A DNA stretch of 64,000 nucleotides from Simplicispira hankyongi (GCF_003570885.1 NZ_QXJC01000001.1:868001-932000), one strand, 5' to 3'. Positions 42,444-51,347 are shown, counted from the first letter of the stretch. A program made the numbers and translations. The notes: generated by a model not told the origin, from the sequence alone.

Positions 42444-42701
42444 GAGCCTGTTCAAAGCCGCTGCGTCGCGGTTTTCACCATGCCACCACGCTCGGACGCC
42501 CTGGCCGAGCGCGGGGCTGGCTTCGCATCGCAAGTTCTGCACCGATTTGCACCACAGTCGCCATGCACCAGCACCTAAACCGGGCACAACAGCACTGTTT
42601 TCGTGCGTCTGCGCCCCATTTTGTCGCATCAATCCATGCCGACTTGGCATAATGTCATGCTGCACCGCCGCACAAACCCCTTTTCCCGAAAGACAACTGC
42701 C

Positions 42702-44045
42702 ATGAAATTCGCGTCCGTCGAGGCTTTTCTTGCCGAGGTAGCCACCCGCAATCCGCACCAGCCGGAATTCCTCCAGGCCGTCACCGAGGTGATGGAAAGC
42801 CTGTGGCCCTTCATTGAGAAACACCCCAGGTACGCCGAGCAAAGCCTGCTCGAACGCCTGGTGGAGCCCGAGCGCGTGATCATGTTCCGCGTTTCCTGGA
42901 CCGACGACCATGGCGCGGTGCAGGTCAACCGTGGCTACCGCATCCAGCACAGCATGGCCATCGGCCCGTACAAAGGTGGCCTGCGCTTTCACCCCTCGGT
43001 CAACCTCTCGGTGCTCAAATTCCTGGCGTTCGAGCAGACCTTCAAGAACGCGCTGACCACGCTGCCCATGGGTGGCGGCAAGGGTGGCTCCGACTTTGAC
43101 CCCAAGGGCAAGAGCCCCGGCGAAGTCATGCGCTTCTGCCAAGCCTTTGCCAGCGAGCTGTTCCGCCATGTCGGCGCTGACACCGACGTGCCCGCGGGCG
43201 ACATCGGCGTGGGCGGCCGCGAAGTCGGCTTTATTGCCGGCATGTACAAGAAGCTCAGCAACCGCGCCGACTGCGTCTTTACCGGCAAGGGCCTGTCGTT
43301 CGGCGGCTCGCTGATCCGCCCCGAGGCCACTGGCTACGGCACGGTGTATTTCGCCCAGGAGATGCTCAAGACCCGTGGCAAGTCGTTCGACGGTCTGCGC
43401 GTGTCGGTGTCGGGTTCGGGCAACGTCGCCCAGTACGCGGTCGAGAAGGCCATGGCCCTGGGCGCCAAGGTGGTGACGGTGTCGGATTCGAGCGGCACCA
43501 TCGTCGATGAAGAGGGCTTCACCACCGAAAAGCTCGCCATCCTGATGGACGTGAAAAACCACCACTACGGCCGCGTGAGCGACTACGCAAAACGCACCGG
43601 CGCGCGCTTCGAAGCCGGCAAAACACCCTGGCATATCCCCGTGGACATCGCCCTGCCCTGCGCCACACAGAACGAGCTGGATGCCAGCGACGCCACCACC
43701 CTCATCAAGAACGGCGTGCTGTGCGTGGCCGAAGGCGCCAACATGCCCTCGACCATCGAAGCGGCCAAGGCGTTCGAAGCTGCGGGCGTGCTGTACGCAC
43801 CGGGCAAGGCCAGCAATGCCGGTGGCGTGGCGACCTCGGGCCTGGAGATGAGCCAGAACGCCATGCGCCTGAACTGGACGGCGGAAGAAGTGGACGCCCG
43901 CCTGTTGATGATCATGCAAGGCATCCACGCCGCCTGCGTCCAGCACGGCACGCGCGCCGATGGCTCAGTGAGCTACATCGACGGCGCCAACGTCGCCGGC
44001 TTCGTCAAAGTGGCCGACGCCATGCTGGCGCAGGGCGTGGTCTGA
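42702..44045 (+). CDS. gdhA: NADP-type glutamate dehydrogenase
   Basis: 447 residues, the same length as E. coli GdhA. It makes glutamate from 2-oxoglutarate and ammonium. Active-site segments are IGPYKGGLRFHPSVN, PMGGGKGGSDFDPKGKS (catalytic Lys) and PAGDIGVGGREVG; the nucleotide-binding fold has SGSGNVAQYA. The ATG at 42702 is the conserved start. The 258-bp leader includes a CATAAT -10-like hexamer at 42648-42653. Glutamate is itself a counter-ion solute in salt stress, which may fit with the neighbouring ggpS cluster. A bidirectional hairpin follows. Confidence 0.96.
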   Translation: MKFASVEAFLAEVATRNPHQPEFLQAVTEVMESLWPFIEKHPRYAEQSLLERLVEPERVIMFRVSWTDDHGAVQVNRGYRIQHSMAIGPYKGGLRFHPSVNLSVLKFLAFEQTFKNALTTLPMGGGKGGSDFDPKGKSPGEVMRFCQAFASELFRHVGADTDVPAGDIGVGGREVGFIAGMYKKLSNRADCVFTGKGLSFGGSLIRPEATGYGTVYFAQEMLKTRGKSFDGLRVSVSGSGNVAQYAVEKAMALGAKVVTVSDSSGTIVDEEGFTTEKLAILMDVKNHHYGRVSDYAKRTGARFEAGKTPWHIPVDIALPCATQNELDASDATTLIKNGVLCVAEGANMPSTIEAAKAFEAAGVLYAPGKASNAGGVATSGLEMSQNAMRLNWTAEEVDARLLMIMQGIHAACVQHGTRADGSVSYIDGANVAGFVKVADAMLAQGVV

Positions 44046-44068
44046 GTCACGACTGCAACCCTCCAACC

Positions 44069-44092
44069 CAAAGGGACCGCGCGGTCCCTTTT
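44069..44092. terminator. Bidirectional terminator between gdhA and ggpS
   Basis: AAGGGACCGC and GCGGTCCCTT form a perfect 10-bp-arm palindrome flanked by A residues on the left and T residues on the right, so it can terminate transcripts from both convergent genes. Confidence 0.85.
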
Positions 44093-44096
44093 GATT

Positions 44097-45656
44097 TCAT
44101 GCTGCCTCGGACGCCTCTATAGGCTTGAGGTCAGGCGCGGTCGGCTGGGTCGGTGCCTCGGACAACTTGGCAAAGCGCGCCAGCACATGGCGCGTCCAGT
44201 AGCCGATGTCGTAACGCTGTACCTGCATCAGCATACGGCCCATGCGCAGGCGCTGCTCCACCTCGCCCATGGCCAGGGCTTCATCCAGCGTATCGTCAAG
44301 CGAGCTGCGGCTGAAAGGGTTGACAAGGATGGCGTCTTCCAGCTCCATCGCCGCGCCAGAGAATTCAGACAGCACCAGCACGCCGGCCTCGCCCTGTTTG
44401 GCGGCGACAAACTCCTTGGCCACGAGGTTCAGGCCGTCACGCAGCGGTGTGATCCAGGCAATGTCCGCGGCGCGGTAGGCGCACACCACTTCCTCGAAGG
44501 TCAATGGCGTGGTCGAGAGGTGGATGGGCAGCCAGTGCAGCGTGCCAAAGTGGCCATTGATGCGACCCACCAGTTGCTCGATTTTTTGCTGCTCGGCACG
44601 GTACACCTCCATTCCCTCCGCAGCGGCCACGGTCACGAGCAGGAGTTTGACGCGGCCGTGCAGATCGGGGCGACGCTTGAGCAGGCGCTCGAAGGCTTCG
44701 AGCTGCTGGCGCCCGCCCTTGGCGTAATCCACACGGCTGACGGACACAATCAGCGTTTCGGTATTCAGATCCTTGCGGATGCGTTCGGTGCGCGCCTTGC
44801 CTTCGGGTGAATTGACGGTGCTGGCAATCAGCGCTGGCGCCGTACCAATCGGGCAGGTGTCAATGACGATGCTGCGCCCTTCCACATCGAGCTGCACCGT
44901 CACACGCGGCTCGGACAAAGCGCAGGCGCGCTGAAGGATCGGCAGGCTGACCGGTGCTTCATGCCGCACCACGCCTTCGCGCAAGCTCTCGACCACGGCG
45001 CAGAAGTTCTGCGCAAAACGCGGCACGTGAAACCCCACCAGATCGCAAGCGAGCAGGCTGTCGATGATCTCGTCCCGCCACGGCAGGATGTTGAAGGCGT
45101 CAGGCGCCGGGAACTGCGTGTGATGGAAGAAGGCGATCTTCAGGTCGGGCCGCATCTTGCGCACAAAGCCGGGCACCAGCCACAGGTTGTAGTCGTGCAC
45201 CCAGACCACCGCGCCCTGCTCCGCCTCGGCACACGCAGCTTCGGCAAAACGCCGGTTCACTTCCCGGAAATCAGCCCAATGGATGTTTTCGGTCGAGTAC
45301 AGCCACGGGAAGGTATGGATCACCGGCCACAACGCCTCTTTGGAGGTCACATGGTAGAACTGGTGGATCTTGGCAGCCTCCAGTGGAAGGCGCACCACGT
45401 CGTAGTTGCCGTAGCTGTCGCTGACCGTGATACGGCGCTCGAAATCCAGCGCCTTGCCGACAGCGGCCTTCTTCCAGGCCACCCACACAGCCTTGTCCAC
45501 ATGGCTGAAAAAACCCTTGATGGCAGGGATGATGCCGTTGGGGCTGCGCGGCTCGCGCATCACGGTCTGGCCGTTTTCCACAAGCTCTTCATACGGCTGG
45601 CGGTGGTAGACGACGACAAGTTCGTTCCTCAATTCTTTCTGGGTGGGCTTATTCAT
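44097..45656 (-). CDS. ggpS: Glucosylglycerol-phosphate synthase (GT20 family)
   Basis: 519 residues. It joins ADP-glucose to glycerol-3-phosphate to make the compatible solute precursor glucosylglycerol phosphate. The start ELVVVYHRQPYEELVENG, then REPRSPNGIIPAIKGFF, FYHVTSKEALWPVIHTFPW and NILPWRDEIIDSLLACDL, agrees with the cyanobacterial GgpS as I remember it and differs from E. coli OtsA, whose N-terminal loop has a GGLxxG motif not seen here. Trehalose-phosphate synthase is the main alternative. AAAGGA precedes the ATG. It is 12 bp after the HAD gene on the same strand. Confidence 0.82.
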   Translation of the reverse strand: MNKPTQKELRNELVVVYHRQPYEELVENGQTVMREPRSPNGIIPAIKGFFSHVDKAVWVAWKKAAVGKALDFERRITVSDSYGNYDVVRLPLEAAKIHQFYHVTSKEALWPVIHTFPWLYSTENIHWADFREVNRRFAEAACAEAEQGAVVWVHDYNLWLVPGFVRKMRPDLKIAFFHHTQFPAPDAFNILPWRDEIIDSLLACDLVGFHVPRFAQNFCAVVESLREGVVRHEAPVSLPILQRACALSEPRVTVQLDVEGRSIVIDTCPIGTAPALIASTVNSPEGKARTERIRKDLNTETLIVSVSRVDYAKGGRQQLEAFERLLKRRPDLHGRVKLLLVTVAAAEGMEVYRAEQQKIEQLVGRINGHFGTLHWLPIHLSTTPLTFEEVVCAYRAADIAWITPLRDGLNLVAKEFVAAKQGEAGVLVLSEFSGAAMELEDAILVNPFSRSSLDDTLDEALAMGEVEQRLRMGRMLMQVQRYDIGYWTRHVLARFAKLSEAPTQPTAPDLKPIEASEAA

Positions 45657-45668
45657 GCGTGTCCTTTC

Positions 45669-46382
45669 TTAGTGAATGCGGTGCAGGGCGTCGAGCACGC
45701 CGGCGGCGCCCTCTTTGTCACTCCAGTGCACCTTGGGCAGGTCTTTGGCGGCCTCAGCCAGCAGCGGCTCACGGTTGGCGACGATGACGCCCTGCAGGCC
45801 CGTCTGGAACAGCGACAGGTCGTTCAACGTGTCCCCCGCCACCAACGTGCGCTCCTTCGGCAAGCCGAGCGCGCTCAGGGTGCGCAAGAGCGTCGGGCCT
45901 TTTTGCACGCCGCGCGGCAGCACGTCGAAGTAGCGCTCGGCCGACAGCAGCACGTCGTAGCCCGCCGCCTCCAGTTCGCTGCGCGCTGCACCCGCGAGGC
46001 CCGTGTCGGAATAAAAGCAGGAGACGCGCCGCCCCTCCACCACGGGCTGCTCCGTGAGATGCGGATGGCGGGCCAGAATGCTGCGCACAACGGCCGGCGC
46101 GTGCCGTGGCCAGCCTTCGTCCAGCCAGCCCTCAAGCGCTGGCAGCGGCGCACGCTCAGCACCGGCGTACACCGCTGTACCGACGTCGGAAATGATGTGA
46201 TCCGGTTGCAGTGGCAGTTCATCGAGCACATCGCGCATGGTGGTCAGGCTGCGCCCGGTGACGTAGATCAGCACGATCTCGCTGCGCCGCTGGCCAATCC
46301 AGTCGTACAGGGCCGTGCGCTCGTCGGCGCTGCCGCCGAGAAACGTGCCGTCGAGGTCGGTGGCGAGAATGGTCTGGTGCAT
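45669..46382 (-). CDS. HAD-IIB (sucrose-phosphatase-like) hydrolase, probable glucosylglycerol-phosphate phosphatase
   Basis: 237 residues. HAD motif I is ATDLDGTF (D9, D11), motif II is VTGRS, motif III includes K161 and motif IV is GDTLNDLSLF (D184, D188), with a C2 cap of the sucrose-6-phosphate phosphatase type. In some gammaproteobacteria a HAD domain of this kind is fused in front of GgpS; here the separate gene stands immediately upstream of ggpS in the same order, so it most likely dephosphorylates glucosylglycerol phosphate. AAAGGAG before the ATG. It is not related to cyanobacterial StpA. Confidence 0.8.
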   Translation of the reverse strand: MHQTILATDLDGTFLGGSADERTALYDWIGQRRSEIVLIYVTGRSLTTMRDVLDELPLQPDHIISDVGTAVYAGAERAPLPALEGWLDEGWPRHAPAVVRSILARHPHLTEQPVVEGRRVSCFYSDTGLAGAARSELEAAGYDVLLSAERYFDVLPRGVQKGPTLLRTLSALGLPKERTLVAGDTLNDLSLFQTGLQGVIVANREPLLAEAAKDLPKVHWSDKEGAAGVLDALHRIH

Positions 46383-46527
46383 GGGCGCTCCTTTCGTGAA
46401 GGGTGGGCAAGAAACCCGCCCCAGCGAAGGGCTGGCGGAAAAAGCCGCAGCCCCGGTGCCAGCGCGGATGAGAAAGAGGTGACAAGAAAGCACGGCCGCC
46501 GAGGCTGCCGTGAGCGAGGCGCGGCGT

Positions 46528-47640
46528 TTACAGCGCCCTGCTGGCTTCTGGAACGCCCGAAGCCTGCGCCAACGCCACCACAATGGGGCTCTGCTTGCCC
46601 AACATCAGGGTGTGCGTGGGGAAGGCAAAATCGACGCCGAGGGCGGCAAATTCGCGCATCAGTCCCAGGTTGATGGCCTGCTGTACATCGCGGTAGGCGG
46701 TGTAGTCGGGCGTGAGCATCCAGTACACGACCTCGAAATCAAGGCTGGAGCCACCAATGCCGGTGAAATGCGCGCGGTCAAACCGGGCCTGCTTCTGCGC
46801 ATCCACAACCTTCTTGATGGCGTCCGGAACCTGCTCAAGCTGATCCGGCGTGGCATCAAACGTAAGGCCAAAGGTAAAAGGAATGCGCCGCTCTTTCATG
46901 AGCTTGTAATTGCGCAGCCGCGATTTCGTCAGATCGCCATTCGAAAATACCAACACCTCTCCGCTCAGGCTGCGCAAGCGGGTGGTTTTGAGGCCAATAT
47001 TCTCGACGCTGCCACTGAAATCGTCGATAACGATGAAATCGCCGACCTGGAAAGGTTTGTCAAGCACAATACTGAGGCTCGCAAACAGATCGCCGAGAAT
47101 ATTTTGCAGCGCCAGGCCAATGGCAATACCGCCAATGCCCAATCCGGCTACCAGGGCATTGACATCAAAACCCAGATTATCGAGCAGCAGAAGCAGCAGA
47201 ATGGCCCAGGCCACCACCCGACCAATGAAACTCAGAATCGACAGGGCGCTGGTGGTGGAAGGGTCCTTTTGCAGCGAATCCTGCCGCACAGTGGTGATCC
47301 AGCCACTGATGAAGGCATTGGCACACAGCCCCAATTGGAGAAAAAATGCCACTGTGGCCATACCGGACAGCCAGCGCTCGCTGCTGGCACGCAATACCAA
47401 CTCGTTGCTGGCAGGGATCAGAGCCACCACCGCCACCAGATACCAGCGCACTGCGCGCAACCCCTGAACCAGGGCGTCGTCCCAGCGGGTGCTGGTGGAT
47501 GCCGCCCATGTTGAAATACGTCGAATGATCAGTGGCAATATGATTTTCATCATTACCACGGCCCCTACAATCCAGACCGCTGCCTGCAACCACGCGAGCA
47601 GGCCATTGCCAGCAAAAGACATATCGAGAAATTCCTGCAT
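46528..47640 (-). CDS. Small-conductance mechanosensitive channel, MscS family
   Basis: 370 residues. Several N-terminal membrane helices, then the pore helix and hinge in NALVAGLGIGGIAIGLALQNILGDLFASLSI, the beta domain PFQVGDFIVIDD-SGSVENIGLKTTRLRS and a C-terminal alpha/beta domain. It opens on hypo-osmotic swelling to release solutes. ATG at 47640 is favoured by AAGGAG 11 bases upstream. It stands first in a minus-strand series with the HAD and ggpS genes, 145 bp apart, matching solute release to solute synthesis. The promoter region is strikingly A/T-rich. Confidence 0.93.
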   Translation of the reverse strand: MQEFLDMSFAGNGLLAWLQAAVWIVGAVVMMKIILPLIIRRISTWAASTSTRWDDALVQGLRAVRWYLVAVVALIPASNELVLRASSERWLSGMATVAFFLQLGLCANAFISGWITTVRQDSLQKDPSTTSALSILSFIGRVVAWAILLLLLLDNLGFDVNALVAGLGIGGIAIGLALQNILGDLFASLSIVLDKPFQVGDFIVIDDFSGSVENIGLKTTRLRSLSGEVLVFSNGDLTKSRLRNYKLMKERRIPFTFGLTFDATPDQLEQVPDAIKKVVDAQKQARFDRAHFTGIGGSSLDFEVVYWMLTPDYTAYRDVQQAINLGLMREFAALGVDFAFPTHTLMLGKQSPIVVALAQASGVPEASRAL

Positions 47641-47881
47641 CGTCCGGGGTACTCCTTGCATCAAAATGGCATGAATATTGAATGATTTTCGATCCGCGCT
47701 ATGAGAATCATCAATATTCACAAAAATAGCGCCGAAATATATGCGCATTATGAATTATAACAGAATACACTCTAATTGTCTATATTCAATTAATCCGAGA
47801 ATACTATTGACATAATCCAAGACCATGTTCATGGGGGTGCGAGGAAGACGCATCCTGACTTCGTCTGGTACGCTCAAAGCG
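47641..47881. promoter_or_regulatory. A/T-rich divergent promoter region of mscS and the Bcr-type MFS gene
   Basis: 241 bp, with 47655-47830 much richer in A/T than anything else in the window. On the minus strand TTGAAT (47784-47789) and TATTCT (47762-47767) are 16 bases apart, and a consensus TATAAT (47754-47759) follows; on the plus strand TTGACA stands at 47807-47812. No known operator was identified. Confidence 0.5.
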
Positions 47882-49120
47882 ATGCCCGCCCCCTCTCTCG
47901 CAGCCCCTCCGATCGCAGCACCAGCGGTATCGCCTGACCTGGCCGTTGTAGTGCTGGCGCTGCTGCTCAGCATTCAGCCGGTCACCACCGATCTGTACCT
48001 GCCTGCGCTCCCTGCGCTGACGCGCAGCCTGGGTGCGCCGGTGGCGCAGGCGCAGCTCACGCTCAGCGCTTTGTTGCTGGCGTTTGGTGTGTCGCAGCTT
48101 GCCTGGGGGCCGCTGTCTGACCGCTTGGGGCGCAGGCCCGTGCTGCTCCTGGGTCTTGGGCTGTACACGCTGGCGTCCATCGGCAGCGCACTGGCGCCCT
48201 CCATGGATTGGCTGGTGATCTGGCGCACGCTGCAGGGTGCGGCCATGGGCGCGGTGGTGGTGTGCGCGCGGGCCATCGTCCGCGACCTGTACGCACCACT
48301 GGCCGGTGCCCGTGCCATGTCGCGCGCGCTCACGGGGTTGGGGATCGTCGCCTGCCTGAGCCCGCCAACCGGCGCGCTGCTCTCAGGCTGGCTGGGCTGG
48401 CGCGCGGCGCTGCTGGCATTGACGGTTTTTTCGATGGCGGCGCTGGCGCTCGTGGCGCTGCGACTGCCCGAGACGCTGGCGCGCCGCAACCTGCGGGCCC
48501 TGGAACCCGCCACCCTCCTGCGCACCTGGATGCACGTACTGCGCAATCCGACGTTTTGGGCTTTCTCCCTGCTCACCACAGCGTCCTACGGCGGACTGTT
48601 CACCTTTCTGGCGTCGTCTTCGTTCGTGTTCATCGAAGTGCTGCATCTTTCGCGCACGCAGTACAGCTTGGCGCTGTTTTTCAGTGCCTTTTCCTATTTC
48701 GGCGGCACCTTCGCCTGCCGCGCCATACTCACGCGCCACGGCCTGCGCTGCACCGTAGCGGTGGCGGGGGCGCTAAGCCTGGGCGGCGCGCTCGCCATGC
48801 TGTTGCTGGCCTGGGCCGGTGTGCGGCACCCGATCGCACTGCTGCTGCCGTTCTACTGCTTCATGGTGGCGCATGGCATGCACCAGCCGTGCGGGCAGTC
48901 GGGCTGCGTGGGGCCGTTTCCGCACGCGGCCGGCGCGGCCTCGGCGCTCAATGGGCTCATGATGATGCTGGCGGCCTTTGCCGTGGGCGGCTGGGTGGGC
49001 GCACACCTTGATGGCACCATTTGGCCGCTGGTGCATGGCGTTATCTTTTGGGCCACGCTGGTGGCAGCCGTGGCGTGGACACTGGTGCAAAAGTTTGGAG
49101 AACCGCTTGAGCACCGCTGA
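47882..49120 (+). CDS. Bcr/CflA-type multidrug efflux MFS transporter
   Basis: 412 residues, about 12 membrane helices. [25 protein letters not shown] in helix 1 and [20 protein letters not shown] in loop 2-3 are typical of Bcr/CflA transporters (bicyclomycin, chloramphenicol and other drugs); [34 protein letters not shown]-type motif C occurs late. ATG at 47882 rather than 47825 because homology starts there. It overlaps the TTG start of miaA. Confidence 0.88.
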   Translation: MPAPSLAAPPIAAPAVSPDLAVVVLALLLSIQPVTTDLYLPALPALTRSLGAPVAQAQLTLSALLLAFGVSQLAWGPLSDRLGRRPVLLLGLGLYTLASIGSALAPSMDWLVIWRTLQGAAMGAVVVCARAIVRDLYAPLAGARAMSRALTGLGIVACLSPPTGALLSGWLGWRAALLALTVFSMAALALVALRLPETLARRNLRALEPATLLRTWMHVLRNPTFWAFSLLTTASYGGLFTFLASSSFVFIEVLHLSRTQYSLALFFSAFSYFGGTFACRAILTRHGLRCTVAVAGALSLGGALAMLLLAWAGVRHPIALLLPFYCFMVAHGMHQPCGQSGCVGPFPHAAGAASALNGLMMMLAAFAVGGWVGAHLDGTIWPLVHGVIFWATLVAAVAWTLVQKFGEPLEHR

Positions 49121-50099
49121 GGCCCTGCCCTGCCTGGCAATTGCCGGCCCCACCGCGTCTGGCAAAACCGGCGCGGCCCTGGCGCTCGCCGAGCGCCTGG
49201 CCGAGAGGGTGGCGCTGGAGATCGTCAGCGTCGACTCGGCCCTGGTGTACCGCGGCATGGACATCGGCACCGCCAAGCCCACGGTAGCCGAACGCGCGAC
49301 CGTGCCGCACCACCTGATCGACATCCGCGAACCCTGGGAGCCCTACAGCGCAGCCGCCTTCGTGCAGGACGCTACCCGATTGATCGGCGACATTCGCGCT
49401 CGCGGCGCCCTGCCACTGCTGGTGGGCGGCACCATGCTGTATTTCAAGGCACTGATCGACGGCTTGGACGCCATGCCCGCCGCCGACCCAGACGTGCGCC
49501 AACGCATCGAAGCGCGCGCCGCGCAACTGGGCTGGCCAGCGCTGCACGCCGAGCTGGCCGGGGTCGACCCGGTGACCGCGGCACGCTTGGCCCCGGCTGA
49601 CAGCCAGCGCATCCAGCGTGCGCTGGAAGTATGGGAAATCTCCGGCCAGCCCCTATCTGCCTTTCATGCTCCTGAAAAGAGAGCTTCTAACGCAGACGGT
49701 ATAAGCGCTGGATGCCTTTTTAGCCTTGAACCCGACGACCGCGCCTGGCTGCACGCCCGCATTGCGGCGCGCTTTGATGGCATGCTCGCGCAGGGCTTTC
49801 TTGCCGAAGTGCAGCGCCTGCGCGCCGACCCACGCCTGCACGCCGACCTGCCTGCCATGCGCTGCGTCGGCTACCGCCAGGCCTGGCAAGCGCTTGACGC
49901 CCAAGCGGCCAGCGGACGCCCACTGGACCTGGCCGACCTGCGCGAGCGCGGCATCGCCGCCACGCGGCAACTGGCCAAACGCCAAATCACCTGGTTGCGC
50001 AGCATGCCCGGGCGCCAACGCATCGCCTGCGACGCTGCGGACATGCAGGCCGCTCTGGAGGTCGCCGTGCTGGCGCGGCTGGAGCAGCCTGCGCCATGA
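49107..50099 (+). CDS. miaA: tRNA dimethylallyltransferase
   Basis: 330 residues. It adds the dimethylallyl group to A37 of tRNAs reading codons that begin with U. P-loop [47 protein letters not shown] and [13 protein letters not shown] are all family motifs. The start is TTG at 49107: GGAG lies six bases upstream and the TTG overlaps the MFS stop region, implying coupling. Residues about 188-208 come from a palindromic repeat inserted in frame. Confidence 0.95.
   Translation: MSTAEALPCLAIAGPTASGKTGAALALAERLAERVALEIVSVDSALVYRGMDIGTAKPTVAERATVPHHLIDIREPWEPYSAAAFVQDATRLIGDIRARGALPLLVGGTMLYFKALIDGLDAMPAADPDVRQRIEARAAQLGWPALHAELAGVDPVTAARLAPADSQRIQRALEVWEISGQPLSAFHAPEKRASNADGISAGCLFSLEPDDRAWLHARIAARFDGMLAQGFLAEVQRLRADPRLHADLPAMRCVGYRQAWQALDAQAASGRPLDLADLRERGIAATRQLAKRQITWLRSMPGRQRIACDAADMQAALEVAVLARLEQPAP
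49668..49730 (+). repeat. Palindromic element copy 9, in frame inside miaA
   Basis: GCTCCTGAAAAGAGAGCTTC, then TAACGCAGACGGTATAAGCG, then CTGGATGCCTTTTTAGCC. Sense orientation. It is read as [18 protein letters not shown], between the conserved SGQPLSAFH and [10 protein letters not shown] blocks that normally lie closer together. Confidence 0.75.
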
Positions 50100-50152
50100 G
50101 CACAGCACCGGGCCAGCCCAAGCCAGCTCGCAGCACGGAGCCTCCCAAATGA
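50096..50152 (+). other. Possible 18-codon coupling ORF between miaA and the ABC ATPase gene
   Basis: The ATG overlaps the miaA stop (ATGA) and the TGA overlaps the ABC gene ATG (ATGA), so ribosomes could pass through all three frames. The peptide [18 protein letters not shown] has no recognisable function. Confidence 0.35.
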
Positions 50153-50805
50153 GCGTCCAGGTGCGGGTGGCAGGTCTCGCCAAACGCTATGGCGACAGCA
50201 CGGTGTTCGAGCAGGTCGATTTCACGGTGGCGCCAGGCGAGTTTGTCGCCATCATTGGCGACTCGGGCGTCGGAAAATCCACCCTGCTCAACTGCCTGGC
50301 GGGCCTCGACACCTGGAGTGCCGGCAGCATCCACCATGGCTCCACTGACCTCGCCACCCTCGACACGACCCGGCGCGCGCTATGGCGCCGGGCGAATGTG
50401 GGCTTTGTCTTCCAGGCGTTTCACGTGCTGCCGCATCTTGATGTCGCGCAGAACGTGTCCTTGCCGCTCATGCTGCTGGGCGACAAGGGTTTCACTGCTC
50501 GGGTAGCCGACATGCTGGACGCCGTCGGCCTGGCAGGTTTGGGCACGCGGTTGCCGCAGCAACTCAGCGGCGGCCAGCTGCAGCGCGTGGCATTGGCGCG
50601 TGCGCTGGTGCACCGCCCCGCTCTGCTGCTGGCCGACGAGCCGACCGGCAACCTTGACCCCGGCACGGCAGGGCGCGTGCTGGACTTGCTAATCGCCCAG
50701 ACGCACCGGCATGGCGCCTCGCTGGTGCTGGCGACCCACTCGGACGCCGCGGCGGCGCGCGCCGACCGGGTGCTGCACCTGACAGCGGGCGGCATGCGCG
50801 GCTGA
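50149..50805 (+). CDS. ABC transporter ATP-binding protein, LolD/MacB type
   Basis: 218 residues. Walker A GDSGVGKST, Q-loop FVFQAFHVLPHLDVAQNV, signature LSGGQLQRVALARAL, Walker B LLLADEPTGNLDPG and the H-loop ATHSD are all intact. The pattern matches the LolD/MacB/AttE class that works with FtsX-like permeases. The partner is the FtsX-like gene 550 bp downstream. GGAG before the ATG at 50149. Convergent with hsp20 at 8 bp. Confidence 0.9.
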   Translation: MSVQVRVAGLAKRYGDSTVFEQVDFTVAPGEFVAIIGDSGVGKSTLLNCLAGLDTWSAGSIHHGSTDLATLDTTRRALWRRANVGFVFQAFHVLPHLDVAQNVSLPLMLLGDKGFTARVADMLDAVGLAGLGTRLPQQLSGGQLQRVALARALVHRPALLLADEPTGNLDPGTAGRVLDLLIAQTHRHGASLVLATHSDAAAARADRVLHLTAGGMRG

Positions 50806-50813
50806 CAGCCGGC

Positions 50814-51242
50814 TTATTCGATGACGAGACGCTGGCCGCTACCGCCCTGCTTCTTGGGCAGGTTCAGCGTCAGCACGCCGTTGTCGTACTTCGCCTGGCA
50901 CTGGCTCGCCTCGATATCGGCCGGCAACTGGAAGCTACGCGACACACTGCCAAAGTAGCGCTCTGAGCGCAGCATTTTCTCGCCCTCGGTTTGCTGGTCC
51001 TGCTGGCGCACTTCGGCACGCAGCGTCACCACATTGCCATCGACCGTGACATGTATTTCGTCCTTGGGTACGCCAGGCACCTCGGCGGACACCAGGAAGC
51101 CACCGTCATTTTCCTTGACGTCCACCTTCATCTGGCCGGGGCTCGGCAGCGGGTCACCGTGCAGCGGGCGCACATAGAACCCCGGATTCACATCCTTGAA
51201 AAACTCGTCAAACAGGCCACCGCGGCCGATCAATGCGTTCAT
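50814..51242 (-). CDS. Small heat shock protein, Hsp20/alpha-crystallin family
   Basis: 142 residues. Alpha-crystallin domain (about 38-130): MKVDVKENDGGFLVSAEVPGVPKDEIHV, SERYFGSVSRSFQLPADI and YDNGVLTLNLPK; short N-terminal arm with FDEFF. A holdase that binds unfolding proteins. AAAGGAG precedes the ATG at 51242. A sigma-32-like promoter is present upstream. It is inserted, on the opposite strand, between the ABC ATPase and its permease gene. Confidence 0.95.
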   Translation of the reverse strand: MNALIGRGGLFDEFFKDVNPGFYVRPLHGDPLPSPGQMKVDVKENDGGFLVSAEVPGVPKDEIHVTVDGNVVTLRAEVRQQDQQTEGEKMLRSERYFGSVSRSFQLPADIEASQCQAKYDNGVLTLNLPKKQGGSGQRLVIE

Positions 51243-51308
51243 GGCAATAGCTCCTTTCAAAGTTGCTGGTTTCAAGGTGGGCCAGCCATCAGCCGGCCTC
51301 TGAGCAGC

Positions 51309-51336
51309 ATCTAGGGTGCGCGCGCCACAATTCAAG
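51309..51336 (-). promoter_or_regulatory. Sigma-32-like heat-shock promoter of hsp20
   Basis: On the minus strand CTTGAA (51331-51336), a 14-base spacer and CCCTAGAT (51309-51316) resemble the sigma-32 consensus CTTGAA-N11-16-CCCCATNT: the -35 is perfect and the -10 matches most positions. It lies about 67 bases before the hsp20 ATG. Confidence 0.6.
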
Positions 51337-51341
51337 AACTG

Positions 51342-51347
51342 CACAAT
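51342..51347 (+). promoter_or_regulatory. -10-like CACAAT six bases before the FtsX-like gene (leaderless candidate)
   Basis: CACAAT ends six bases before the GTG at 51354 and faces away from the hsp20 promoter; no ribosome-binding site intervenes. Confidence 0.4.

Noticed and set aside
42644-42660. Sigma-54 promoter before gdhA (TTGGCA and TGC)
   Set aside because: GG and GC are 11 bases apart instead of 10, and the flanking bases match poorly.
41607-43946. Long minus-strand open frame (779 codons) spanning mutL, the intergenic gap and gdhA
   Set aside because: Shadow of two well-supported genes.
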